Shown here: positions 7,497 through 13,264 of the stretch, piece by piece
How the letters are laid out: every line of letters starts with the position of its first letter
Position numbering within the stretch: position 1 is the first letter of the stretch
Virus record (IMG/VR): IMGVR_UViG_3300030105_001581
Span: 1-60,113 of that record
Length of the DNA stretch: 60,113 nt
DNA from: a virus
Reading direction: 5' to 3' (one strand)
The notes under the pieces: generated by a model
What the model saw: only the letters and a program-made list of their open reading frames with translations
Databases searched by the model: none
Told to the model about the DNA's origin: nothing
Translations under genes and position numbers: made by a program

Positions 7497-7622
7497 TTAT
7501 ATATTTACTATTACATAACTCTCACCATTCCAAACTCTTTTTGTTGTCGGAACTTCTACTTTAGGTGCATCTTCTTTTTTAGATGAAGCTTTATTTTCTG
7601 TTGTTTTCTTTTTTGTCGCCAT
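7497..7622 (-). CDS. Tiny Lys-rich protein, 41 aa
   Basis: ATG at 7622, 41 residues. The N-terminal half is a low-complexity Lys/Ser/Glu tail (MATKKKTTENKASSKKEDAP). The C-terminal half, RVWNGESYVIVNI, is beta-like. This layout of a disordered charged tail plus a short strand suggests a peptide docking onto another protein. Function unknown. Four bases follow the upstream membrane-protein gene. Confidence 0.5.
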   Translation of the reverse strand: MATKKKTTENKASSKKEDAPKVEVPTTKRVWNGESYVIVNI

Positions 7623-7626
7623 AATA

Positions 7627-7971
7627 TTACTTTTTAATAGTTTTAATGTCAGATAGCTTTTCTATTATTTGCTTCTGCATGTCAATTATCATTTGTTCTA
7701 ATTGATCATTCCTAACCTCCATCTGATGATTAGTAGAACTTAGGGATTCGTTTTTCTTTTGAAGTTTATTCACCTCATCTGGCTGTTGACCGATTATCGT
7801 ATAAACTACAACACCTAAACTAGAGACAAGTGTACCAACGATTGCTACAAATAAATCTTTGTTCACAGGTGGAACTTCGACGTAAGATAAGAATATTAAC
7901 AACATGATTATTAAAAGAAATATTCCAGCTGCTCCAGCGTAATGTCTTATGTCTTTGTGATCTGTTGTCAT
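7627..7971 (-). CDS. Two-TM protein with C-terminal coiled coil, 114 aa
   Basis: Membrane protein. Residues about 14-31 (AGIFLLIIMLLIFLSYVEV) and 38-60 (LFVAIVGTLVSSLGVVVYTII) are hydrophobic helices. Residues 66-110 form a charged heptad-like coiled coil (LQKKNESLSS, then QLEQMIIDMQKQ). This is the layout of some class II holins and of phage membrane adaptors, so a lysis or membrane role is possible, but the recognised lysis cassette lies at 57-58 kb. A TAACTTTG box at 7988-7995 on the minus strand probably drives this gene and the miniprotein cluster after it. Confidence 0.6.
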   Translation of the reverse strand: MTTDHKDIRHYAGAAGIFLLIIMLLIFLSYVEVPPVNKDLFVAIVGTLVSSLGVVVYTIIGQQPDEVNKLQKKNESLSSTNHQMEVRNDQLEQMIIDMQKQIIEKLSDIKTIKK

Positions 7972-7987
7972 AATTTATATCTTTATG

Positions 7988-7995
7988 CAAAGTTA
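7988..7995 (-). promoter_or_regulatory. Bacteroidetes-type -7 box TAACTTTG
   Basis: TAACTTTG on the minus strand matches TAnnTTTG and lies 16 bases before the ATG at 7971. The 38-base gap it occupies also carries a plus-strand TTTG-N20-TATCTTTA for the divergent gene at 8010. The two promoters overlap, so they may compete or be co-regulated. Confidence 0.5.
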
Positions 7996-8009
7996 TAAAA
8001 TTAAATCTA

Positions 8010-8459
8010 ATGAAATCAAAGAGAAAAAACGACTACATGAAGCACTGGAAGATAGTGCGTAATTTAGCTAAAGCAAGATACGGACTTACCGTTCCAGACT
8101 TAGACATGATGTTCTTCATGTACAGTGAAGAATATTTTACAAAAGAAAAATATCGTGAATTTGAAAAACTACTCCGATGGGAATCAATTCGTTTCAAAAG
8201 ACTACTGAGAGATGGTTGGATAGAAAACTATAAAACTAAAAAAAAGAGTGCACGATCTATATATGGCCTATCATTCAAAGGGCAAAGAGCAATAGGCTCT
8301 CTCTATTCACAATTAAACGGAGGTTTATTCCCAGAAGATATTAGGGTAAACCCACTTATAAAAACTAAAAACGTTCCCTACATATACTACCTAAACGCTA
8401 AGTTTATAAAAAGCATAAATAGCTTTATAAAACAACAACAACATCGTTCTCCTGAATGA
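8010..8459 (+). CDS. Winged-helix (MarR-like) DNA-binding protein, 149 aa
   Basis: The only plus-strand gene between the tail cluster and the chaperonins. Residues 10-100 have the helix-rich, basic pattern of a MarR-like winged helix: a first helical pair, LTVPDLDMMFFMY, the recognition region FEKLLRWESIRFKRLLRDGWIE and a basic wing KTKKKSARSIYGLSFKGQRA. Small proteins of this kind are common in marine flavobacterial phages and are presumed regulators. It is divergent from the two-TM gene, and its 3' end overlaps the GroES gene by 35 bases tail to tail. It may switch the flanking minus-strand operons; that is inference. Confidence 0.55.
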   Translation: MKSKRKNDYMKHWKIVRNLAKARYGLTVPDLDMMFFMYSEEYFTKEKYREFEKLLRWESIRFKRLLRDGWIENYKTKKKSARSIYGLSFKGQRAIGSLYSQLNGGLFPEDIRVNPLIKTKNVPYIYYLNAKFIKSINSFIKQQQHRSPE

Positions 8460-8682
8460 TGGTATAGGCTATATTATCAATAAGCATCGTATAACCCGCG
8501 CGTTTGTCGTAGTATATCTCGCTGTCTTTCTCAATTGCTATTACGTCAGTGCCTATCTCAACAATCCTGCCCTTCTTATAGCGAAGTTTATTGGCATCGT
8601 CAGAAGAAAGTAACAACCCAGAGGAGGTTTTAATCTCCTCCTCAATTGTTTTTATTACTATATTTTTTCCTATTGGCTTCAT
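8425..8682 (-). CDS. groES: GroES-like co-chaperonin, 85 aa
   Basis: Cap of the chaperonin folding chamber. It has the Cpn10 layout: start MKPIGKNIVIK, a mobile-loop region KTSSGLLLSS, then KKGRIVEIG, DSEIYYDKRAG and the C-terminal strand YTIIQENDVVVVL. At 85 residues it is slightly shorter than bacterial GroES (about 95). It is the last gene of an operon that begins with GroEL and has a 4-base overlap with the gene before it. The 3' end runs 35 bases into the convergent gene at 8010-8459. Assignment is confident. Confidence 0.9.
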   Translation of the reverse strand: MKPIGKNIVIKTIEEEIKTSSGLLLSSDDANKLRYKKGRIVEIGTDVIAIEKDSEIYYDKRAGYTMLIDNIAYTIIQENDVVVVL

Positions 8683-8915
8683 TCGTTGTTTGCGTCTACA
8701 CGTCCTTTTTTAAATCCTCGGTTATAACCATCTAGGTATTCATTCTTAAACATTTCAGACATAGGACACATAGGCACAATTGGACAGAACGAAAACTCAC
8801 CCTTTACGTCTTCCCATCCCTGGCAGTATCCTAGTTCCCAACCTTCGCAGTAGTCTTCTTGAAGAGTAGTAAAGGATAATGATATTAAGCTAAGTAGTAT
8901 AATTATTTTTTTCAT
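8679..8915 (-). CDS. Small exported Cys-rich protein, 78 aa
   Basis: The N-terminus MKKIIILLSLISLSFTTLQE is a clear signal peptide (KK, hydrophobic core, small residues). No lipobox is visible. The mature part has five cysteines, the repeated word (C)EGWE-GYCQGWE, and YLDGYNRGFKKGR. This CEGW/GYNRGF layout recurs in small secreted proteins of marine flavobacteria phages. It overlaps its neighbours by 4 bases on each side (ATGA), inside the chaperonin operon. Role unknown; a periplasmic function or superinfection exclusion are possibilities. Confidence 0.6.
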   Translation of the reverse strand: MKKIIILLSLISLSFTTLQEDYCEGWELGYCQGWEDVKGEFSFCPIVPMCPMSEMFKNEYLDGYNRGFKKGRVDANNE

Positions 8916-9112
8916 TTGCTTCTTAATTCATATGTTCTCATCATAGCTTCATATACAATTTTTTTTACATCAAGATAAACACTGTTTGCTTGCATTACTC
9001 CAATGTAGTTTTCTTTAAATAATTTGTTTGAAAATTCTTCTGTCACCTTTGAGCTTTGTATGTAAGCTTCGGAATTGGCTCTTTGTTCTTCTATGTGATT
9101 TTCTAGTTCCAT
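8912..9112 (-). CDS. Small helical protein, 66 aa
   Basis: Charged, helix-predicted protein starting MELENHIEEQRANSEAYIQS. No cysteines or membrane segment. It lies 4 bases after GroEL and overlaps the next gene by 4 bases, so it is translated with the chaperonins. I do not recognise a family; it could be a chaperonin adaptor or simply a passenger. Confidence 0.5.
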   Translation of the reverse strand: MELENHIEEQRANSEAYIQSSKVTEEFSNKLFKENYIGVMQANSVYLDVKKIVYEAMMRTYELRSK

Positions 9113-9116
9113 AATT

Positions 9117-10730
9117 TTAGTTTTTAGATTCGTATGAACGGGCCATAGTAACTATGGCGTTGGTTGATAATATAGTTACTGCCACTGAGACAGCATTTTG
9201 CAGGGCTACCTTTGTAACTTTTACAGGGTCTATGATTCCCATCTTAATCATATCTCCAGTCTTACCAGTCTTAACGTCAAGTCCGAAACCTTTTTTGTCA
9301 TCACTAGAAACTTTCGTGTACTCTATACCAGCGTTTTTTAATATTTGAAGTAAAGGAGCTTTAAGCGCCGAGCTTAAAATCGCGCCAGCGATCAATTTTG
9401 AAAATTTAGCTTTGAACTTTGACTTGCCCATCTCTAGGTTAGCATCTTGTAGTGCTACCCCTCCTCCTGGAAGTATCCCCTCTGAGAGTGCGGAGCGTAC
9501 TGCACACACCGCGTCATCAACACGGTCCATCAGCTCCTTCTGCTCTAGGTCTGTAGCACCCCCGACTTTTATAACACCTACCCCCCCAGTTAGTGAGGCG
9601 ATACGAGACGCTATAAATTCCTTATCAATTTTTTTAGTGGAGCCCTTGTGCGCATCCCACAACTCTTCAACCCTCTGATCGATCATCTGGTCATCGACAT
9701 GTGTGTCGTCTTTCATCACGATGGTCTGGTCAACGCCAACAATTATTTTCTTAGCCCTACCGAGGTCACTGAAACTTATGATCGACAGATCATCTCCCGT
9801 ACTCTGTGAAAAATAAGTAGCGCCAACTGAGAGAGCAATGTCGTTCATCAGCTCGTGTTGTTTGTAACCAAAGTTGGGAGGAACGATGGTACAAAGTTTC
9901 AAATTGTTCTTCATGACATTTGCTGCCAACGTATTTATTACGTTTTGAGAACAAGGCGCTACTATTAATAATTTTTTATTGTCTGCTATGATCGGTTTTA
10001 GCACGTTCTCAATTGAAAGTATGTTATTTATCTCAGCATCAGACACTAGCACATGCACATCCTCCAGGATACACTCGTCTTTTTTGTGGTTGTTCACGAA
10101 CAGGTGTGATGAATACCCGCGGTCTATCTTAATTCCATGGGTAGTCTCGAAGGTAGTGTCAGAGGTCTGGCTCTTTTCAACGGTCACGATGCCGTTCTTA
10201 CCCACTTTTTTATAAGTATCCGCTATAATAGCACCTATCTTAGGGTCATTGTTTGATGAGATGGTTGCCACGTCCAATAACTTCTGGTCAGTTACAGGCT
10301 CCGCCCATTCTTTTAAGCACCCTATCACATCCTCAGTGTGCGACACTAACTCTCGAAGTATCTCTGTCTTGTTATCCTTGGGGGTTATAAGTTTCATGCC
10401 CTCTTTTACTATGGCCTCTGTAAGTACAATAGCCGTGGTGGTCCCATCACCAGCCTCACTGGCTGTGCGGTCTGCCGCCTCTTTCATCATCTGAACTGCT
10501 AGGTTCTCTACAGGGTCTAGTAGTTGAATGCTCTTGGCTACTGTTACCCCATCCTTTGTCACGGTGATCCCATGAGTGTGATTAGGTGACTCTATAAGCA
10601 CCGTATTACCCATTGGTCCCAATGTGCTCTTCACTGCGTTTGACAGTTTCGTTATTCCCGATATAAGTTTTGATTGTGCGTCTGCACCAAAGTGCAAATC
10701 TTTTGGTGAATACCCTCCCGATTCATTCAT
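9117..10730 (-). CDS. groEL: Phage GroEL chaperonin, 537 aa
   Basis: ATP-driven double-ring folding chamber. It has the GroEL hallmarks: KSTLGPMGNTVLIE, TKDGVTVAK with Asp60, the ATPase motif GDGTTT at 94-99, TGGVGVIKVGG, RVDDAVCAVRSAL containing the catalytic Asp of the ATPase, and GILPGGGVAL. Length is close to the bacterial 540-550. The C-terminus ends MARSYESKN without the usual GGM repeats. The N-terminus is extended (SGGYSPKDLHFG). The apical domain is more divergent than the equatorial one, as expected if it serves a phage substrate such as the capsid. It heads an operon with GroES. Promoter box TATCTTTG is at 10762-10769. Confidence 0.95.
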   Translation of the reverse strand: MNESGGYSPKDLHFGADAQSKLISGITKLSNAVKSTLGPMGNTVLIESPNHTHGITVTKDGVTVAKSIQLLDPVENLAVQMMKEAADRTASEAGDGTTTAIVLTEAIVKEGMKLITPKDNKTEILRELVSHTEDVIGCLKEWAEPVTDQKLLDVATISSNNDPKIGAIIADTYKKVGKNGIVTVEKSQTSDTTFETTHGIKIDRGYSSHLFVNNHKKDECILEDVHVLVSDAEINNILSIENVLKPIIADNKKLLIVAPCSQNVINTLAANVMKNNLKLCTIVPPNFGYKQHELMNDIALSVGATYFSQSTGDDLSIISFSDLGRAKKIIVGVDQTIVMKDDTHVDDQMIDQRVEELWDAHKGSTKKIDKEFIASRIASLTGGVGVIKVGGATDLEQKELMDRVDDAVCAVRSALSEGILPGGGVALQDANLEMGKSKFKAKFSKLIAGAILSSALKAPLLQILKNAGIEYTKVSSDDKKGFGLDVKTGKTGDMIKMGIIDPVKVTKVALQNAVSVAVTILSTNAIVTMARSYESKN

Positions 10731-10761
10731 GTAATTTGATTAGATTAAATTTGATTTATAC

Positions 10762-10769
10762 CAAAGATA
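10762..10769 (-). promoter_or_regulatory. -7 box TATCTTTG of the chaperonin operon
   Basis: Perfect TAnnTTTG match on the minus strand, 31 bases before the GroEL ATG at 10730. At the -33 position a TTA with 20-base spacing is seen rather than TTG. The leader between box and ATG is AT-rich with two AATC-type repeats, as at other starts here. Confidence 0.55.
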
Positions 10770-10869
10770 AAAACTTAACCTTAATTACCTAATGTCGTAA
10801 ATGTTATTTTTTTTTCCATACTTACCCTTTTATTATATTTATTATTACTTTACTTTCTATAAATTTTTC

Positions 10870-11112
10870 AGTTTAAAATCAACATTATTAACACTAGTCT
10901 TGATAGTCAGATAGTTAGCTCAAATAATTAACATTAAAATCAACATTATTTGTGTTGATTATTGAGTTTAATGCTCATTTTATGATTGCTCATACGAAAT
11001 ATAGAGGATTAGAAAAAAGGCGATAAAGAAAAATTCGAAGTTCATGGTTGAAAATCAACATAAAATGTTGAAAATGTTGATATTGGTTTTGACTAAATTT
11101 TAAAATCAACAT
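10870..11112. repeat. ATCAACAT repeat region, possible origin or operator
   Basis: Within 240 bases of gene-free AT-rich DNA, ATCAACAT occurs directly at 10878-10885, 10939-10946, 11054-11061 and 11105-11112, and inverted at 11074-11081. A one-base-shorter inverted copy is at 10953-10960. Pairs 10938-10945/10953-10960 and 11054-11061/11074-11081 form inverted repeats with 7- and 12-base spacers. The same word appears twice just before the primase gene (20417-20424, 20467-20474). This is the layout of iterons or of a multi-copy operator. The 10731-11164 stretch has no credible gene. Confidence 0.6.
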
Positions 11113-11142
11113 ACAAAAAAAGCTACCCGAAAGTAGCCTTTT
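11113..11142 (-). terminator. Rho-independent terminator
   Basis: On the minus strand the stem GGCTAC/GTAGCT (one G-T pair) closes around a 6-base loop and is followed by seven T. It lies 22 bases after the stop of the small gene at 11165, so it ends that transcript. Confidence 0.7.
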
Positions 11143-11164
11143 ATAGTTAGATGAAAACCAACAA

Positions 11165-11359
11165 TCATCCAAAAAAATCGTTCATCATTTTGTTACTCTC
11201 AGCTCGCTCAATTCCATCAGCAATCATCTTGATCTTGCGATCCTCATCTATGATCCTTTTCATATTAGCTGCCTTCTGTATTCCAGTCATTGAATTAGGT
11301 CTGTCGTTAATTAACCTACCGTCCTTTACATACAATCCTTTATTATCCATTCGTCTCAT
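11165..11359 (-). CDS. Small basic helical protein, 64 aa
   Basis: Starts at ATG 11359 (MRRMDNKGLYVKDGRLINDR). A longer version from a TTG at 11377 is possible but that TTG lies inside the promoter box TATATTTG, so I prefer the ATG. The middle is a polar helix with NMKRIIDEDRKIKMIADGIERAE. It has its own promoter boxes and its own terminator, so it is an independent minus-strand unit beside the repeat region. That placement would suit a regulator or origin-binding factor, but no DNA-binding fold is recognisable. Confidence 0.55.
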   Translation of the reverse strand: MRRMDNKGLYVKDGRLINDRPNSMTGIQKAANMKRIIDEDRKIKMIADGIERAESNKMMNDFFG

Positions 11360-11374
11360 AATACTTCGTTTGCT

Positions 11375-11390
11375 CAAATATACAAAATTA
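11375..11390 (-). promoter_or_regulatory. Two adjacent -7 boxes, TATATTTG and TAATTTTG
   Basis: On the minus strand TAATTTTG (11383-11390) and TATATTTG (11375-11382) lie back to back, 15 and 23 bases before the ATG at 11359. Both match TAnnTTTG. They probably start the transcript that ends at the terminator 11113-11142. Confidence 0.5.
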
Positions 11391-11762
11391 TTAGATACAC
11401 CGGGGTGTTGGGTAATATACGCATACAGGAGCGATGGCCCTAAAATAAAAAGTCAAATTCTGAGTTCAAAACTTTTTTTAAAACTTGTTACTTTCCAGAT
11501 ATTTTAGGCTTTTACTTTTAGATGGGGGTAACCCTGGTCACCTCGTCCTCTTGCGCTCGCCTTGTTCCCTCTTATCCCTTCAACCCCTGGACACGTTAAC
11601 GCGTGAACTGCTCCGCGGTTATCTCTGCCCCTCCTGGAACAAAGATAGACCAAAGACAAACCTTTTTTTATTCTGTTGCTCTTTTGTTCTAGCCCTGGGG
11701 ACGTTGTTGAACTATGCGCGCGAACAATAGCAAAAAAATATAAAACTTTAACATTCTTATAC
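11391..11762. other. Gene-free stretch with a GC-rich island
   Basis: No credible gene. Bases 11521-11640 contain 71 G or C of 120 by my count (59%), against roughly one third in the surroundings. The island is C-rich on the plus strand and includes small dyads such as GGTAACC and CACG-TTAACG-CGTG. An 81-codon plus-strand frame crosses it but has poor protein character (Leu-rich, no leader). A structured RNA or recently acquired DNA are possible explanations. Confidence 0.4.
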
Positions 11763-11793
11763 TTGTTTTTTGTTTCATTTATGGTTATATTGT
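11763..11793 (+). promoter_or_regulatory. Early promoter, TTG-N20-TATATTG
   Basis: TTG at 11763-11765 and TATATTG at 11786-11792 with a 20-base spacer approximate the Bacteroidetes promoter (TTG, about 19 bases, TAnnTTTG). The first early gene starts 24 bases downstream. This is the best candidate for driving the rightward early operon. Confidence 0.5.
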
Positions 11794-11816
11794 GTAATAA
11801 TTAAAACCCTAATACC

Positions 11817-12002
11817 ATGAAAGCATTAAAAAAAGTTTACCCGATTGAATTTAAAACCTCTTATTTTAAACAGTACGAGAATCAAGAAAAATCCAATCTT
11901 ATGTATGTAATTTATACAACTGTTAATAATGACAAAGAGGAAAATACTTTTTACGAGGACATTTCTCACGAGTGTAATCTTAAAATTGAATCAAATTTAT
12001 AA
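11817..12002 (+). CDS. First early gene, hypothetical, 61 aa
   Basis: Starts MKALKKVYPIEFKTSYFKQY and is mixed charged/aromatic with beta-like alternation (LMYVIYTTVN), ending in an acidic part. It is the first gene after the early promoter. First early genes of phages are often host-takeover factors, but nothing in the sequence shows that here. No family recognised. Confidence 0.5.
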   Translation: MKALKKVYPIEFKTSYFKQYENQEKSNLMYVIYTTVNNDKEENTFYEDISHECNLKIESNL

Positions 12003-12030
12003 CACCAATTTAAACCTTAAATAAACCAAC

Positions 12031-12276
12031 ATGAAAACAATTTCAATTACTTCACCCCAGGAGCAAGTACTTTGCAAAATAGCGGAAGAGATGAATATAA
12101 GAGATCCGAGAGAATTTAAATTTGCTTTCTCTATAGTTTGTAAAGTAATGGCAATCTATGAAGCTGACAACTCCGACGAACTCCTGGAAGAAATCCAAGA
12201 TATAACAGAAACCGCTGCCGGGGACTTTAGATGCTCAACATGTGACCAGGTAAACAGTATTGCAAAGCAAAGATAA
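12031..12276 (+). CDS. Early protein, hypothetical, 81 aa
   Basis: Starts MKTISITSPQEQVLCKIAEE after the recurrent leader ATAAACCAAC. Mostly helical, with an acidic stretch DNSDELLEEIQDI and a C-terminal CSTC pair (Cys-x2-Cys) that could hold a metal only as a dimer or with other ligands. It is followed directly by a nested hairpin. Function unknown. Confidence 0.55.
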   Translation: MKTISITSPQEQVLCKIAEEMNIRDPREFKFAFSIVCKVMAIYEADNSDELLEEIQDITETAAGDFRCSTCDQVNSIAKQR

Positions 12277-12282
12277 AACGCT

Positions 12283-12323
12283 CCACCAGGTAAACACCTC
12301 GCCCATTGGCGGGGTTTTGGTGG
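12283..12323 (+). repeat. Nested hairpin module 1
   Basis: Outer stem CCACCA (12283-12288) pairs with TGGTGG (12318-12323). Inside it CCTCGCC pairs with GGCGGGG around the loop CATT, followed by TTTT. It lies just after a stop codon. The same two-level design recurs at 12605 and 13202 with different inner stems. It may act as a terminator, attenuator or mRNA stabiliser. Confidence 0.65.
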
Positions 12324-12356
12324 TAAACAAACACAATTAATTTAAATCAAACCAAC

Positions 12357-12596
12357 ATGGAAAAGTTACAAGTTTTTTTTACTTCAAAAATTGACAAAGG
12401 AAATTTAGCACTAAGCGTTTTTAGTGATCAAATTCTTATTGCTGAGGGACATTTAAACATTTGCACGAATTGGGCGCATGTAAACATCTTAAAAGGGTCT
12501 TTACAAGCTTTCGAAGATATGGAGCACGAAATCGAAAAAGCCATCGAAGATCGGCGAATAATAGATAATAGAATTGAATTAGCATTTAATGACTAA
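12357..12596 (+). CDS. Early protein, hypothetical, 79 aa
   Basis: Starts MEKLQVFFTSKIDKGNLALS after the leader AAATCAAACCAAC. The N-terminal half is beta-like; the C-terminal half is an acidic helix (AFEDMEHEIEKAIEDRRII). No cysteine-rich or membrane segment. Followed by the second nested hairpin. Family not recognised. Confidence 0.5.
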   Translation: MEKLQVFFTSKIDKGNLALSVFSDQILIAEGHLNICTNWAHVNILKGSLQAFEDMEHEIEKAIEDRRIIDNRIELAFND

Positions 12597-12604
12597 CACC
12601 TAAC

Positions 12605-12643
12605 CCACCAATTAAACCGCTGCCTTAGGGCGGCTTTTGGTGG
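12605..12643 (+). repeat. Nested hairpin module 2
   Basis: Outer stem CCACCA (12605-12610) with TGGTGG (12638-12643). Inner stem GCTGCC with GGCGGC (one T-G pair), loop TTAG, then TTTT. Same design and outer sequence as module 1, but a different inner stem, so the structure rather than the sequence is conserved. Confidence 0.65.
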
Positions 12644-12670
12644 TATAAATTAACACTTAAATAAATAAAC

Positions 12671-12934
12671 ATGACAACACAAGAAAGAAAAGTATTTAAC
12701 AAATTAAAAAAAATTGGCATCGCAGTACGCGAACCGATGGAGTGGGACAACAACGGGCATTACGGGGTCTTTTGGATTGACTGCGAACAAGCCGGCGAAA
12801 ACGACAAAACTTTTTTACACGCTGATTACTATGGTAAGTTTTGGGGAAGTGACATATTAAACGAAACATTAGATGAAGCTGGATTGTATTTTGAATGGGT
12901 GAACGCTGCATATGCTTCGTGTAGATTGGGGTAA
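12671..12934 (+). CDS. Early protein, hypothetical, 87 aa
   Basis: Starts MTTQERKVFNKLKKIGIAVR and has an acidic, aromatic core with WDNNGHYGVFWIDCEQAG and FLHADYYGKFWGSDIL. It looks like a compact alpha/beta protein. Similar small proteins occur in flavobacterial phages, but I know no function. A remnant of the hairpin module (CGCTCCACCA without the inner stem) follows its stop at about 12940. Confidence 0.5.
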   Translation: MTTQERKVFNKLKKIGIAVREPMEWDNNGHYGVFWIDCEQAGENDKTFLHADYYGKFWGSDILNETLDEAGLYFEWVNAAYASCRLG

Positions 12935-12960
12935 TAAACCCGCTCCACCAAAACAAACAC
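12935..12960 (+). repeat. Remnant of the nested hairpin module
   Basis: CGCTCCACCA followed directly by AAACAAACAC. The first ten bases are identical to those at module 1, and the next ones match the sequence after its right arm, so the inner stem and right arm look deleted. Confidence 0.45.
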
Positions 12961-12972
12961 TAATTAAATATT

Positions 12973-13194
12973 ATGATCATGACACAAAAAGAATTTAACA
13001 ATTATTTTAAAATGGAGGTTTTGCCATTAATCGCAAAACAATATGAAACAGACGGAATACCCGACAGACCAGCAAGAAGAGGAGAATATAATAATACCCT
13101 GGACTACTTCCATAGGGGAAACCAAATAACCGACAACCAGGCGAACACCTGGAGCATTTCGGACAGCTTAGAAACTACAAAATACTGGCTATAA
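12973..13194 (+). CDS. Early protein, hypothetical, 73 aa
   Basis: Start MIMTQKEFNNYFKMEVLP, either at 12973 or at the second ATG two codons on. The body reads YNNTLDYFHRGNQITDNQANTW, which resembles a short conserved early-phage protein ending in a Trp-rich tail. No catalytic motif. Followed by nested hairpin module 3. Confidence 0.5.
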   Translation: MIMTQKEFNNYFKMEVLPLIAKQYETDGIPDRPARRGEYNNTLDYFHRGNQITDNQANTWSISDSLETTKYWL

Positions 13195-13201
13195 GCCACC
13201 A

Positions 13202-13243
13202 ACCACAGACAAACAGTCCATCAGTTGATGGGCTTTTTGTGGT
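13202..13243 (+). repeat. Nested hairpin module 3
   Basis: Outer stem ACCACA (13202-13207) pairs with TGTGGT (13238-13243). Inner stem GTCCATCA pairs with TGATGGGC (one T-G pair), followed by five T. Relative to modules 1 and 2 the outer stem has changed on both sides in a compensating way, which supports a real RNA structure. Confidence 0.65.
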
Positions 13244-13264
13244 ATAAACCAACAACAAATAGCA

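Noticed and set aside
10990-11172. 60-codon minus-strand frame through the repeat region
   Set aside because: It spans the terminator and three ATCAACAT sites; the hydrophobic text is typical of AT-rich non-coding DNA.
11485-11730. 81-codon plus-strand frame across the GC-rich island
   Set aside because: Leu/Arg/Cys-rich, no leader motif, no similarity to phage proteins, and it ignores the composition break; it is more likely a by-product of the island.
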